NCBI GenBank assembly: GCA_025924755.1
Contig: JAICHT010000001.1
Location: 1-55,902, forward strand
Reading direction: 5' to 3'
Source: Chitinophagaceae bacterium
GTDB taxonomy: Bacteria > Bacteroidota > Bacteroidia > Chitinophagales > Chitinophagaceae
Length of the DNA stretch: 55,902 bases
Shown: positions 44,051 to 51,705 of the stretch, in pieces
How the letters are laid out: every line of letters begins with the position of its first letter
Numbering within the stretch: position 1 is the first letter of the stretch
Program-made: the position numbers and the translations under genes
Notes under the pieces: generated by a model
Databases searched by the model: none
Told to the model about the DNA's origin: nothing
The model's input: the letters and a program-made list of their open reading frames with translations, nothing else

Positions 44051-44421
44051 GGTGGAGGTGACCGGAGTCGAACCGGTGTCCAAACATAATCACTAAAAGC
44101 TTTCTACATGCTTAGTCAGGCATTAATTGTCGGGAAGATGCAGGAGCCGGACAAACCAACAACTTCCTTAGCTGTATATTCTTGAGCAAGCGTCACAGCC
44201 TTCGCTTGCAGCAATCTGTTTCTTTTTAATTAGGCGGGGCAGCTCGGTACAGATAAACCTGCACGCCCGGCCATAATGGGTGCGCTAATTACTAATTAGG
44301 CAGCCATGGCAAAGTTAGATTCGCCATTTGAAGTTTGAATATTCAGATTTACGAGCTAAGTATCCAACGCTCGGCATGCTTACACTTTCAAAGATCTATG
44401 CTGTCAAAACCAAACACCCCC
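44051..44421 (-). ncRNA. ssrA: tmRNA (ssrA), tag peptide GESNFAMAA
   Basis: The RNA that rescues stalled ribosomes and tags the unfinished protein. On the minus strand the 5-prime end GGGGGUG (44415-44421) pairs with CACCUCC (44054-44060) into a 7-bp acceptor stem with one G-U. The T-arm GGTTCGACTCC follows the tRNA-like pattern. The resume codon GGC starts the frame GESNFAMAA (44299-44325) ending at TAA 44296-44298; the family in Bacteroidota has tags such as GETNYALAA. The genome gives ACC and then T after the acceptor stem, so the terminal A of CCA must be added afterwards. Length about 371 nt. Confidence 0.93.
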
Positions 44422-44534
44422 AGGTTATTTTATTCTGCAATTGCCGAATAGATGTTTCCGGGAATTGTAATCCACATCAGCGTTTGTTGTGCCACGTCCT
44501 TAGACTGTTTACCGCTATCCAGCAAAGCAATTTA

Positions 44535-44542
44535 CAAAGATA
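44535..44542 (-). promoter_or_regulatory. possible -7 box TATCTTTG upstream of ssrA
   Basis: On the minus strand TATCTTTG fits TAnnTTTG, about 114 nt before the mature tmRNA 5-prime end. It would imply a precursor trimmed by RNase P. No good -33 box is seen. Confidence 0.35.
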
Positions 44543-44574
44543 CAAAATATAAATATTTAATAGCCATATGCTTC

Positions 44575-45930
44575 TTACTTAAATAGCCGCCACACATCAA
44601 GTCCAAAGGCATATAACATCAAACCCAGTAACAGCACCATACCGGTCATTTGCGCATATTCCATAAACTTATCGCCAGGCTTGCGGCCGGTTACCATCTC
44701 GTATACAGTAAACAAGGCATGTCCACCGTCTAAGCCCGGTATAGGCAATATGTTCATAAACGCCAGTATGATGGAGAATAAAGCTGTCATTGTCCAAAAG
44801 TGCTGCCAGTCCCAACTGCCGCCGAAAGCCTTACCAATACTAATAACACTCCCTAAATTATCGGATACTTTATGTTCTTTGGATGTAAACAACAAACGGA
44901 TGCCTGTAATATAATCGCCCAGGCGGTTTACACCGTATGTGATACCCGCCGGTATAGCCTTCGCTAAGGAATAATTTATTTTTTCTGTGGTAAATAGCTT
45001 ATCCGGAGGCCGTGCTGCGAAGCCAATACTTCCATCGGCATTTACCTTCACCGGCACCTGTACCGTATCGGCGCCATTGCGCAATACTTTAAGGGTAATG
45101 ATTTGATTTTTGAGCTGTTGTTTTTGTTTTTCAAATTCATTGAAATAAACGGTAGACTGGTTGTTGATTGCTACTATCTGATCGCCTTTTTGCAACCGTT
45201 CCTTTTGCACATATTGCACCTTATCGGTTACGCTGTCTACAAACACCGGCATGCGCACCGATACAAATCCATGCAATTGGTTTTTTGTAAGCCTGCCTAC
45301 AAAACCTTCGGGCATAGTAATGGTGCTGTCTTTTCCATTTCTGCGTACGGTTACATTCACCCTGTCTGCAAAGGTTAAATCCTTGGGTAAATTATCCATA
45401 TATACCAGGGGTTTGCCGTTTACCGCTGTGATAATGTCGCCATCTTTTATGCCTACCGATGTAGCTAACGAATCAGCAGCCAATCCGTATTTTAAACTGC
45501 TGACTGGCAACCGCTCTTCGCCCCAAACAAACAATATCATTGCAAACAGAAACAAGGCAAGTAGGAAATTTAATATAACACCTGACAGCATAATAATCAA
45601 TCGTTGCCAGGCAGGTTTGCTCCTAAACTCCCACGGCTGCGCCGGCTGGCTTAGCTGCTCTTTGTCCATGCTCTCGTCTATCATGCCCGATATTTTTACG
45701 TACCCGCCCATAGGTACCCAGCCCAGGCCATATTCTGTTTCACCTACTTTCTTTTTCCATAAGGAGAACCAGGGATTAAAAAAAAGGTAGAACTTTTCTA
45801 CCCGGCAGCCAAACCATTTGGCGGTAACAAAATGGCCCATTTCGTGCAACGTAACCAATATGGTAATAGCAAGAACAAACTGACCAATATTGGCAAACAA
45901 AGCAGACCAATCTACAGCTAATAAAACCAT
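44575..45930 (-). CDS. rseP: RIP metalloprotease RseP (site-2 protease)
   Basis: An inner-membrane zinc protease (451 residues) that cleaves transmembrane segments, for example of anti-sigma factors and leftover signal peptides. The zinc motif HEMGH lies in the first membrane segment (TLHEMGHFVTAKWFG), a PDZ region follows (about 200-300; one or two PDZ copies), and the third ligand is in NILPIPGLDGGH near the C-terminus. About four membrane segments. It lies 172 bp downstream of dxr on the same strand, a pairing common in Bacteroidota and Proteobacteria, and upstream of ssrA. Confidence 0.93.
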   Translation of the reverse strand: MVLLAVDWSALFANIGQFVLAITILVTLHEMGHFVTAKWFGCRVEKFYLFFNPWFSLWKKKVGETEYGLGWVPMGGYVKISGMIDESMDKEQLSQPAQPWEFRSKPAWQRLIIMLSGVILNFLLALFLFAMILFVWGEERLPVSSLKYGLAADSLATSVGIKDGDIITAVNGKPLVYMDNLPKDLTFADRVNVTVRRNGKDSTITMPEGFVGRLTKNQLHGFVSVRMPVFVDSVTDKVQYVQKERLQKGDQIVAINNQSTVYFNEFEKQKQQLKNQIITLKVLRNGADTVQVPVKVNADGSIGFAARPPDKLFTTEKINYSLAKAIPAGITYGVNRLGDYITGIRLLFTSKEHKVSDNLGSVISIGKAFGGSWDWQHFWTMTALFSIILAFMNILPIPGLDGGHALFTVYEMVTGRKPGDKFMEYAQMTGMVLLLGLMLYAFGLDVWRLFK

Positions 45931-46102
45931 ATATAAAAACCCTCATCTCCTTAAAGAGACAGTTTAAAAAGAAAGTATATTATTAAATAATTGTAAAAAC
46001 AAGCGGATGCAAATATCTATCAAATTCGTTTCCGGTTAAAGGCCGTTTATCAAATACCTGCCTGATATATGAATTATTAACTAGCTTTTAGGTGTTGACC
46101 TG

Positions 46103-47272
46103 TTAAAGCTGAATCATATCGGCGGCATAGCTGCGGGCTTCACCATCGCTTTCAAAATATTGCTCCAGTGTGGGCTGCTGCAGAAACGATACTTTTTCCA
46201 TCGTCTTTTCTATCACGTCGGTTATTTCTAAAAACCCGATACGGTTGCGCAAAAAAGCATATACCGCTATTTCATTGGCTGCATTTAATACACAAGGCAA
46301 GTTGCCACCTTTATGCAAAGCTTCGGTAGCCAGGCCAAGATTGCGAAACGTACGAACATCGGGGTCTTCAAAAGTTAAGGTCTGTAACCTGCGAAAGTCG
46401 CAGCGGGGAAAATCGCTCGGTATGCGTTTGGGAAATGCCAGTGCATATTGAATAGGAAGCCGCATATCCGGCAACCCCATTTGCGCCTTGATGCTCCCAT
46501 CCTGAAACTGTACCATCGAATGAATAATGCTTTGCGGATGAATAAGCACTTGTATCTGATCGAGCCGCAAATTAAAAAGCCATTTGGCCTCAATCATTTC
46601 CAGTCCTTTGTTCATTAAGGTGGCAGAATCCACGCTGATTTTTGCACCCATATTCCAATTAGGATGTTGCAGCGCATGCTCCCGTTTTACATTCACCAAA
46701 AAGTTGGTTTTCTTTCCTAAAAAAGGACCTCCGGAAGCTGTTAATATAACTTTTTCAATAGGGTTGCGCATCTCTCCTACCAGGCACTGAAAAATGGCCG
46801 AATGCTCCGAATCTACCGGTATCACCGGCACGCGGTTTTCAACTGCCGTACGCATCACTATATCGCCAGCCACTACCAGGGTTTCCTTATTAGCCAGCGC
46901 CACCGGCTTTCCTGCTTTAATGGCATTTAAAGTGGGTTTTAAACCGGCATATCCTACAATGGCCGCCAGCATTAAATCGTAGCAATCTATGGCCGCTACT
47001 TCTTCCAGTGCCTGCTCACCGGCAAAAACTTTTACATCGGTACCAGCCAGCGCCTCTTTAACGGCAGTGTATTTATTTTCATCGCCAATTACTACCATAT
47101 TGGGGTTGAACTTTAAAGCCTGCTGTATTAAAAGTTCATCGTTAGAATTGGCAGTAAGAATTTCTACTGAAAACTTTGTGGGGTTGGCCAATATCACTTC
47201 AAGGGCCTGCTGGCCTATGGAACCGGTGGACCCGAATATGGCAATACGTTTGATAGGTGAAGTTGGATTCAT
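46103..47272 (-). CDS. dxr: 1-deoxy-D-xylulose 5-phosphate reductoisomerase
   Basis: The second enzyme of the MEP isoprenoid pathway: it rearranges and reduces DXP to MEP with NADPH and a divalent metal. The 389-residue protein has the NADPH-binding GSTGSIGQQALEVI, the LANKETLVVAGD and PVDSEHSAIFQCL metal-binding blocks (Asp and Glu ligands), the substrate loop TASGGPFLGK and the NWNMGAKISVDSATLMNKGLE helix. Length normal; the start at 47272 is the family start. Confidence 0.96.
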   Translation of the reverse strand: MNPTSPIKRIAIFGSTGSIGQQALEVILANPTKFSVEILTANSNDELLIQQALKFNPNMVVIGDENKYTAVKEALAGTDVKVFAGEQALEEVAAIDCYDLMLAAIVGYAGLKPTLNAIKAGKPVALANKETLVVAGDIVMRTAVENRVPVIPVDSEHSAIFQCLVGEMRNPIEKVILTASGGPFLGKKTNFLVNVKREHALQHPNWNMGAKISVDSATLMNKGLEMIEAKWLFNLRLDQIQVLIHPQSIIHSMVQFQDGSIKAQMGLPDMRLPIQYALAFPKRIPSDFPRCDFRRLQTLTFEDPDVRTFRNLGLATEALHKGGNLPCVLNAANEIAVYAFLRNRIGFLEITDVIEKTMEKVSFLQQPTLEQYFESDGEARSYAADMIQL

Positions 47273-47328
47273 GATTAGATTAAATGATCAAAAAATCATA
47301 AGATAAAGTTGGCGCACTATTACCATCA

Positions 47329-48825
47329 TCAGTTTACAGACCAATGAATTAATTCGTCAGCAATTTTACGATCGTTACTTAAACGCGGCACTTTATTTTG
47401 TCCGCCTAATTTACCTATAGATTTCATATAATCAATAAAGCCGTTCTTTTTTATAGGTGTAATTTTTAACGGCTGTAAAATATTACCTCTTATTAAATCA
47501 TCATAATAGATATTAGTATTTCTAAGGTTGTGATCTATTTTTTCGGCAAAAGCATTGATATTTTCCGGCGCCTGCTCAAATTCTACAAACCACTCGTGAT
47601 AACTTTTTCCTTCGCCCTGCTGTATCATCGGCGCTACTGTAAACTCGGTGATGCGTATATTTTGTTCCTGTGCCGCTTTTAGCAAACTTTGTTCCACTTC
47701 TTCTCCTATCACGTGCTCGCCAAAAGCGGAAATATAATGTTTGATGCGACCTGAAACCACCAGCCGGTAAGGGTTTACAGAAACAAACTTTACCGTATCG
47801 CCCATATTATATGCCCACAAGCCTGCGTTGCTGCTAATAACCATTGCATAATTTTCACCCACTTTTACTTCTTCTAAAGAAAGGCGTTTAGGATGAGGAT
47901 TAAAAACTTCTGAGGCCGGTATGAATTCATAAAAGATCCCGCTGTCCGTATTCAATAATAGTCCTTCTTCATGTTGAGAATCCTGAAAAGCAAAAAAACC
48001 TTCCGATGCCGGGAACGTTTCAATAGCATCCATTTTTTTTCCGATACTATCAAACAGCTTTGCTTTATACGGCTGAAAGTTGACACCGCCATGCACCATT
48101 AGAGAAAAGTCGGGAAACAAGTCTTTGATATGTTTTCCGCTTTTTTCCATCAGCCGGTCAAAATACATTTGTACCCATGGCGGAATGCCACTTATAAGTG
48201 TCATTTTTTGGTTAATGGTTTCGTGTACTATTTTATCCAGCTTGGTTTCCCAGTCTTCAATGCAATTGGTTTCATAACTTGGCAACTGGTTGGTACGCAA
48301 ATATTTGGGTACATGGTGGTTTACAATACCACTAAGCCGTCCGGTAGGTATATCGCCTACCCGTTCCAGTTCCGGGGAGCCGGATAAAAAAATCATTTTA
48401 CCATCGGCAAAAGTAGTATTGCCGGTTTCTGCCATATAGCAAAGCAATGCATTTCGTGCTGTGTCAATATGGTTGGATATGGAATCTTTAGTGATCGGTA
48501 TATATTTTACGCCACTGGTGGTACCTGATGTTTTGGCAAAGTAGATGGGTTTTCCCTTCCACAACACATTGTGCTTGCCTTCTTTGATTTTGGTGATATA
48601 AGGTAAAAACTGCTCATAGTCTCTTACGGGTATGGCCTGTTGAAACTGCGCATAGTTGGTTACCTCTTTCATGTAGTGCTCTTTACCAAAATCGGTATGA
48701 ACAGCAGCCTGCAATAGCTGTTTTAAAATAGCTTGCTGATCGGTAACGGCTGTAAGCATCCCCTTCTTAACTCTATTGGAAATATAAGAAGCAAACGGCT
48801 TGGCTAAAAAAGACTTTATTCTCAT
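47329..48825 (-). CDS. GH3 auxin-responsive promoter family acyl-adenylate enzyme
   Basis: A 498-residue member of the GH3 family (not the glycosidase family of the same name), which adenylates carboxylates and can form amide conjugates; in plants it conjugates jasmonate or auxin. Bacterial roles are unknown. The ATP-binding loop is YFAKTSGTTSGVKYIP, with LSGSPELE, VHGGVNFQPYKAK and NMGDTVKF as further conserved blocks. The ATG at 48825 (MRIKSFLA) is preferred over TTG 48834. Divergent from rplU, with 226 bp of A/T-rich sequence between. Confidence 0.88.
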   Translation of the reverse strand: MRIKSFLAKPFASYISNRVKKGMLTAVTDQQAILKQLLQAAVHTDFGKEHYMKEVTNYAQFQQAIPVRDYEQFLPYITKIKEGKHNVLWKGKPIYFAKTSGTTSGVKYIPITKDSISNHIDTARNALLCYMAETGNTTFADGKMIFLSGSPELERVGDIPTGRLSGIVNHHVPKYLRTNQLPSYETNCIEDWETKLDKIVHETINQKMTLISGIPPWVQMYFDRLMEKSGKHIKDLFPDFSLMVHGGVNFQPYKAKLFDSIGKKMDAIETFPASEGFFAFQDSQHEEGLLLNTDSGIFYEFIPASEVFNPHPKRLSLEEVKVGENYAMVISSNAGLWAYNMGDTVKFVSVNPYRLVVSGRIKHYISAFGEHVIGEEVEQSLLKAAQEQNIRITEFTVAPMIQQGEGKSYHEWFVEFEQAPENINAFAEKIDHNLRNTNIYYDDLIRGNILQPLKITPIKKNGFIDYMKSIGKLGGQNKVPRLSNDRKIADELIHWSVN

Positions 48826-49000
48826 AGCTGGCAATACTTTATCGGCTTACAAATATGAAGCTATCCGGCAAGCTGAAACGGCACAAACCTACATTAATTG
48901 ATTGATACCACCGGGTATTTAGTTGTGCTGTGTCGCTGCCGAATTGCACAATATGCGGCACGTAAAAGTTAAAACTCTTCGGTTGTATAGCTATTTTTAC

Positions 49001-49021
49001 TTTTTAGTTTTTAGTTTTTAG
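49001..49021. repeat. three 7-nt tandem copies of TTTTTAG upstream of rplU
   Basis: TTTTTAG is repeated three times end to end just before the rplU promoter box, followed by further T. It may be simple low-complexity sequence or tune expression. Confidence 0.6.
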
Positions 49022-49030
49022 TTTTTTTCA

Positions 49031-49038
49031 TACTTTTG
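49031..49038 (+). promoter_or_regulatory. rplU: -7 box TACTTTTG of rplU
   Basis: TACTTTTG fits TAnnTTTG and lies 22 bp before the rplU ATG. No TTTG -33 box is visible, because the upstream region is the T-rich repeat. Confidence 0.5.
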
Positions 49039-49060
49039 CCGTCCTAATTTTCAAACCGTT

Positions 49061-49360
49061 ATGTTCGCAATTGTAAAAATAGCCGGTCAGCAGTTTAGAG
49101 TTGAAAAAGACCAGACCTTGTATGTACCACATGTAAGTGGTAATGCCGGCGATAAAATTGAATTTTCCGATGTGCTTTTGGCAGATAACGGAAGCTTGTC
49201 TATTGGCAGCGCCGTAAGTTTAAAAGTACAGGCAGAAATCCTGGATCATGTAAAAGGCGATAAAGTAATTGCATATAAGCAAAAACGCAGAAAAGGCTTT
49301 CGCAAAAAGCTTGGACATCGCACTCATTACACCAGAATTAAAGTAAACGATATCGTTTAA
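49061..49360 (+). CDS. rplU: 50S ribosomal protein L21
   Basis: A 99-residue ribosomal protein that binds 23S rRNA. The start MFAIVKIAGQQFRVEKDQTLYV, in its parts, and the end YKQKRRKGFRKKLGHR are diagnostic (GHR-x-x-YTRIKV is the RNA-binding tail). Length normal. It is 27 bp before rpmA, the conserved L21-L27 operon. Confidence 0.97.
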   Translation: MFAIVKIAGQQFRVEKDQTLYVPHVSGNAGDKIEFSDVLLADNGSLSIGSAVSLKVQAEILDHVKGDKVIAYKQKRRKGFRKKLGHRTHYTRIKVNDIV

Positions 49361-49387
49361 TAAATTATCTATTTAAAATAATTAACA

Positions 49388-49654
49388 ATGGCTCACAAAA
49401 AAGGGGAAGGCAGTGTTAAGAATGGCCGTGACTCGCAAAGCAAACGCTTGGGCGTAAAAATATTTGGCGGCCAGCCTGCTATTTCCGGAAACATTATCAT
49501 ACGCCAGCGCGGAACGGTTTATCATCCGGGCAAAAATGTAGGTGTTGGTAAAGACTTTACTTTATTTGCACTTACCGATGGCGTGGTAGAATTTAGCAAA
49601 GGCCGTCAAAACAGAACATTTGTTTCTGTGAATGCAGTAGAGGCCACTGCCTAA
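49388..49654 (+). CDS. rpmA: 50S ribosomal protein L27
   Basis: An 88-residue ribosomal protein at the peptidyl-transferase centre. The N-terminus MAHKKGEGSVKNGRDSQSKR and the RQRGTVYHPGKNVGVGKD core are diagnostic. It begins directly with AHKKG and lacks the cleavable N-terminal extension found in some Firmicutes L27. Second gene of the rplU operon. Confidence 0.97.
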   Translation: MAHKKGEGSVKNGRDSQSKRLGVKIFGGQPAISGNIIIRQRGTVYHPGKNVGVGKDFTLFALTDGVVEFSKGRQNRTFVSVNAVEATA

Positions 49655-49754
49655 ATTGTGATTTATTGGTGGGTAAAAACTTTTGACAGTTAAAATTTAG
49701 TTTATAATTTTACTGAAGAATATTTTTTTATACTAACCATTAAATTCAATTAAC

Positions 49755-49943
49755 ATGGCAACAGCAAAAAAAGCCGCTTCAAAAAGTACCAGTAAGAGTG
49801 CTTCTAAAGCCGCTCCAAAAAGTGCATCAAAGACAGCTTCTAAAAGCAGTAGTAAAGGCGCATCAAAGAGTGCTTCTAAAGCCGCTCCAAAAAGTGCATC
49901 AAAGACAGCTTCTAAAAGCACTGCAAAGAAATCAACTAAGTAA
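49755..49943 (+). CDS. histone-H1-like Lys/Ser/Ala repeat protein
   Basis: A 62-residue, very basic protein made almost only of Lys, Ser, Ala, Thr and Pro, with the units SKSASK and AAPKSASKTASKS occurring twice. It resembles the lysine-rich C-terminal tails of bacterial histone H1-like proteins, which bind DNA without sequence preference; a nucleoid role is inferred. It has an ATG preceded by an A-rich region and a strong terminator downstream. The coding sequence contains an exact 55-bp duplication (see the repeat entry). It may be a DNA-compacting protein or simply a low-complexity protein of unknown role. Confidence 0.8.
   Translation: MATAKKAASKSTSKSASKAAPKSASKTASKSSSKGASKSASKAAPKSASKTASKSTAKKSTK
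49794..49920 (+). repeat. exact 55-bp direct duplication, 72-bp period, in the histone-like gene
   Basis: The 55 bp at 49794-49848 recur without change at 49866-49920, shifted by 72 bp (24 codons), so the frame is kept. Synonymous codons are identical in both copies, which points to a recent tandem duplication or gene conversion rather than convergent composition. Confidence 0.85.
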
Positions 49944-49966
49944 AAATTTCTTGTAAAAAGCAATAC

Positions 49967-49994
49967 AAGTCCCGATCCAATCGGGACTTTTTTA
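49967..49994 (+). terminator. rho-independent terminator after the histone-like gene
   Basis: A 10-bp perfect stem, AAGTCCCGAT (49967-49976) with ATCGGGACTT (49980-49989), with a CCA loop and a following T-run. It lies 24 bp after the stop and 37 bp before the polX start. Confidence 0.88.
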
Positions 49995-50025
49995 TTTTGT
50001 TAACCCAAGGCTTTAATTTGCAGCT

Positions 50026-51705
50026 ATGGATAATTATGAAATTGCCGACCAACTTCAATTGCTCTCTAAATTGATGGACATACATGGTGAAAATGCTTTT
50101 AAAGCAAAGAGCTATGCTTCGGCTGCTTTTACTATTGAAAAATTTCCGCAATCGCTAACCGATTTACCAGAAGAAAAAATTTTTAATATCAGAGGGATCG
50201 GCGAAGGCGTGGGCGCCAAGGTGATGGAAATTATACAACACGGCCATTTTGCATTGCTGCAGGAATATATAAAAAAAACGCCTGAAGGGGTTTTGGAAAT
50301 GATGAATATAAAAGGCTTGGGGCCAAAAAAAATTCATACCCTTTGGAAAGAACACGATATTAACAGCATACCAAAACTTAAGGAAGCCTGCGAAAAAAAT
50401 ACATTAGCAGAGACAAAAGGCTTTGGAGAAAAGACACAGCAGACCATATTAAAGGCAATAGAATTTCAGCAGGAAAACACGGGTAAGTACTTGTATGCCC
50501 AAGCAGAAACTTTTGCCAATGCGTTTACTGAAAAAATGAAAGAAGCATTTCCGCATGAGGAGACCCAAATAACCGGCGGCTTTCGGAGGCAATTGGAAAT
50601 TATTGATATGCTGGAATGGATTACAACCATACCAAAAGCAAAGCTGGAAAAATTTTTACTTCATCAAAACTGCACAATAGTATCAGAAACGGATAAGGTA
50701 TTGGTAGGTACGATGCAGGAGGTTTTAAAACTGCAGTTTCATCTTTCAAACAAAGCTGATTTTTATACAGATTTATTTAATACTAGTGGCAGCGAAGAAT
50801 TTTTGAGTGCATGGGATAAGGTGGTTGATAAAAATGAAAAGAAGTTTGAAAGTGAAAATGCCATTTTTGCCATGGCAGCAGCGCAATATATTCCTCCGTT
50901 TTTAAGAGAAAAAAAAGACATCATATCTAAGGCACAACAAAATAAAGTACCCGATGTGCTACAGGTTTCGGACATCAAAGGTATTATACATTCACACAGC
51001 AACTGGAGCGATGGCGCTTATACCCTGGATGAAATGGCTGCGGCCTGTAAAGATGCTGGCTTTGAATACCTGGTAATTTCCGACCACTCAAAAGCGGCTT
51101 TTTATGCCAATGGCCTGTCGGAACAGCGCATCAAAGAACAACACCAGTATATAGATATGCTGAATAAGAAATTGAATCCATTTAAAATTTTTAAAAGTAT
51201 TGAGTGTGATATTTTAAATGATGGGGCCATGGATTACAGCAATACGGTGTTAGCCAGCTTCGACCTGGTGATTGCTTCCGTACATAGCAATTTGGATATG
51301 ACAGAAGACAAAGCCATGCAGCGGTTGATGGGAGCTATTACAAATCCATATACTACTATATTGGGCCATATGACTGGCAGAAGGCTATTAAAAAGAAAAA
51401 GCTTTCCGGTAAATTATGAAGCAGTGATTGATGCCTGCGCCAGTAATAATGTAGTGATAGAAATTAATGCAAGTCCGCAACGACTGGATATGGATTGGCG
51501 ATGGGTTGATTATGCCTTAGATAAAGGAGTGCTGTTATCTATAAATCCGGATGCACATGCTACTGAAGAATTTCAAAATATAAAATACGGCGTGCTGGTA
51601 GCACAAAAAGGAGGCTTAACAAAAACACATAACCTCAGTAGTTTCAGCCTTTTGGAATTAGAAGATTTTTTAGCCAATAGGAAGAGAATAAAAGGCATCA
51701 GCTAA
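50026..51705 (+). CDS. PolX-like DNA repair protein with PHP domain, degenerate polymerase motif
   Basis: A 559-residue protein with the full PolX layout: an N-terminal 8-kDa and HhH region (GIGEGVGAKVMEII and GLGPKKIHTLW), a palm-like middle, and a C-terminal PHP phosphoesterase domain. In PolX the palm holds G-S-x-R-R plus a D-x-D metal site; here the place reads TGGFRRQLEIIDMLEW (residues 183 onward), so Ser is replaced by Gly and only one Asp remains. The PHP motifs are intact: HSHSNWSDG (residues 322-330), ISDHSK, ASVHSN, GHMTGR, NPDAHA. It may thus work mainly as a nuclease or structural repair factor. The stop overlaps the convergent kinase gene by 8 bp. Confidence 0.88.
   Translation: MDNYEIADQLQLLSKLMDIHGENAFKAKSYASAAFTIEKFPQSLTDLPEEKIFNIRGIGEGVGAKVMEIIQHGHFALLQEYIKKTPEGVLEMMNIKGLGPKKIHTLWKEHDINSIPKLKEACEKNTLAETKGFGEKTQQTILKAIEFQQENTGKYLYAQAETFANAFTEKMKEAFPHEETQITGGFRRQLEIIDMLEWITTIPKAKLEKFLLHQNCTIVSETDKVLVGTMQEVLKLQFHLSNKADFYTDLFNTSGSEEFLSAWDKVVDKNEKKFESENAIFAMAAAQYIPPFLREKKDIISKAQQNKVPDVLQVSDIKGIIHSHSNWSDGAYTLDEMAAACKDAGFEYLVISDHSKAAFYANGLSEQRIKEQHQYIDMLNKKLNPFKIFKSIECDILNDGAMDYSNTVLASFDLVIASVHSNLDMTEDKAMQRLMGAITNPYTTILGHMTGRRLLKRKSFPVNYEAVIDACASNNVVIEINASPQRLDMDWRWVDYALDKGVLLSINPDAHATEEFQNIKYGVLVAQKGGLTKTHNLSSFSLLELEDFLANRKRIKGIS

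Noticed and set aside
44051..44100. A tRNA gene suggested by the T-arm-like sequence GGTTCGACTCC
   Set aside because: The acceptor partner lies about 360 nt away and the GESNFAMAA frame lies between, so it is the tRNA-like end of tmRNA.
49794..49920. Direct repeats that could suggest CRISPR-like or transposon structure
   Set aside because: Only two copies, within an open coding frame, with a 17-bp separation that is itself coding; this is a gene-internal duplication.
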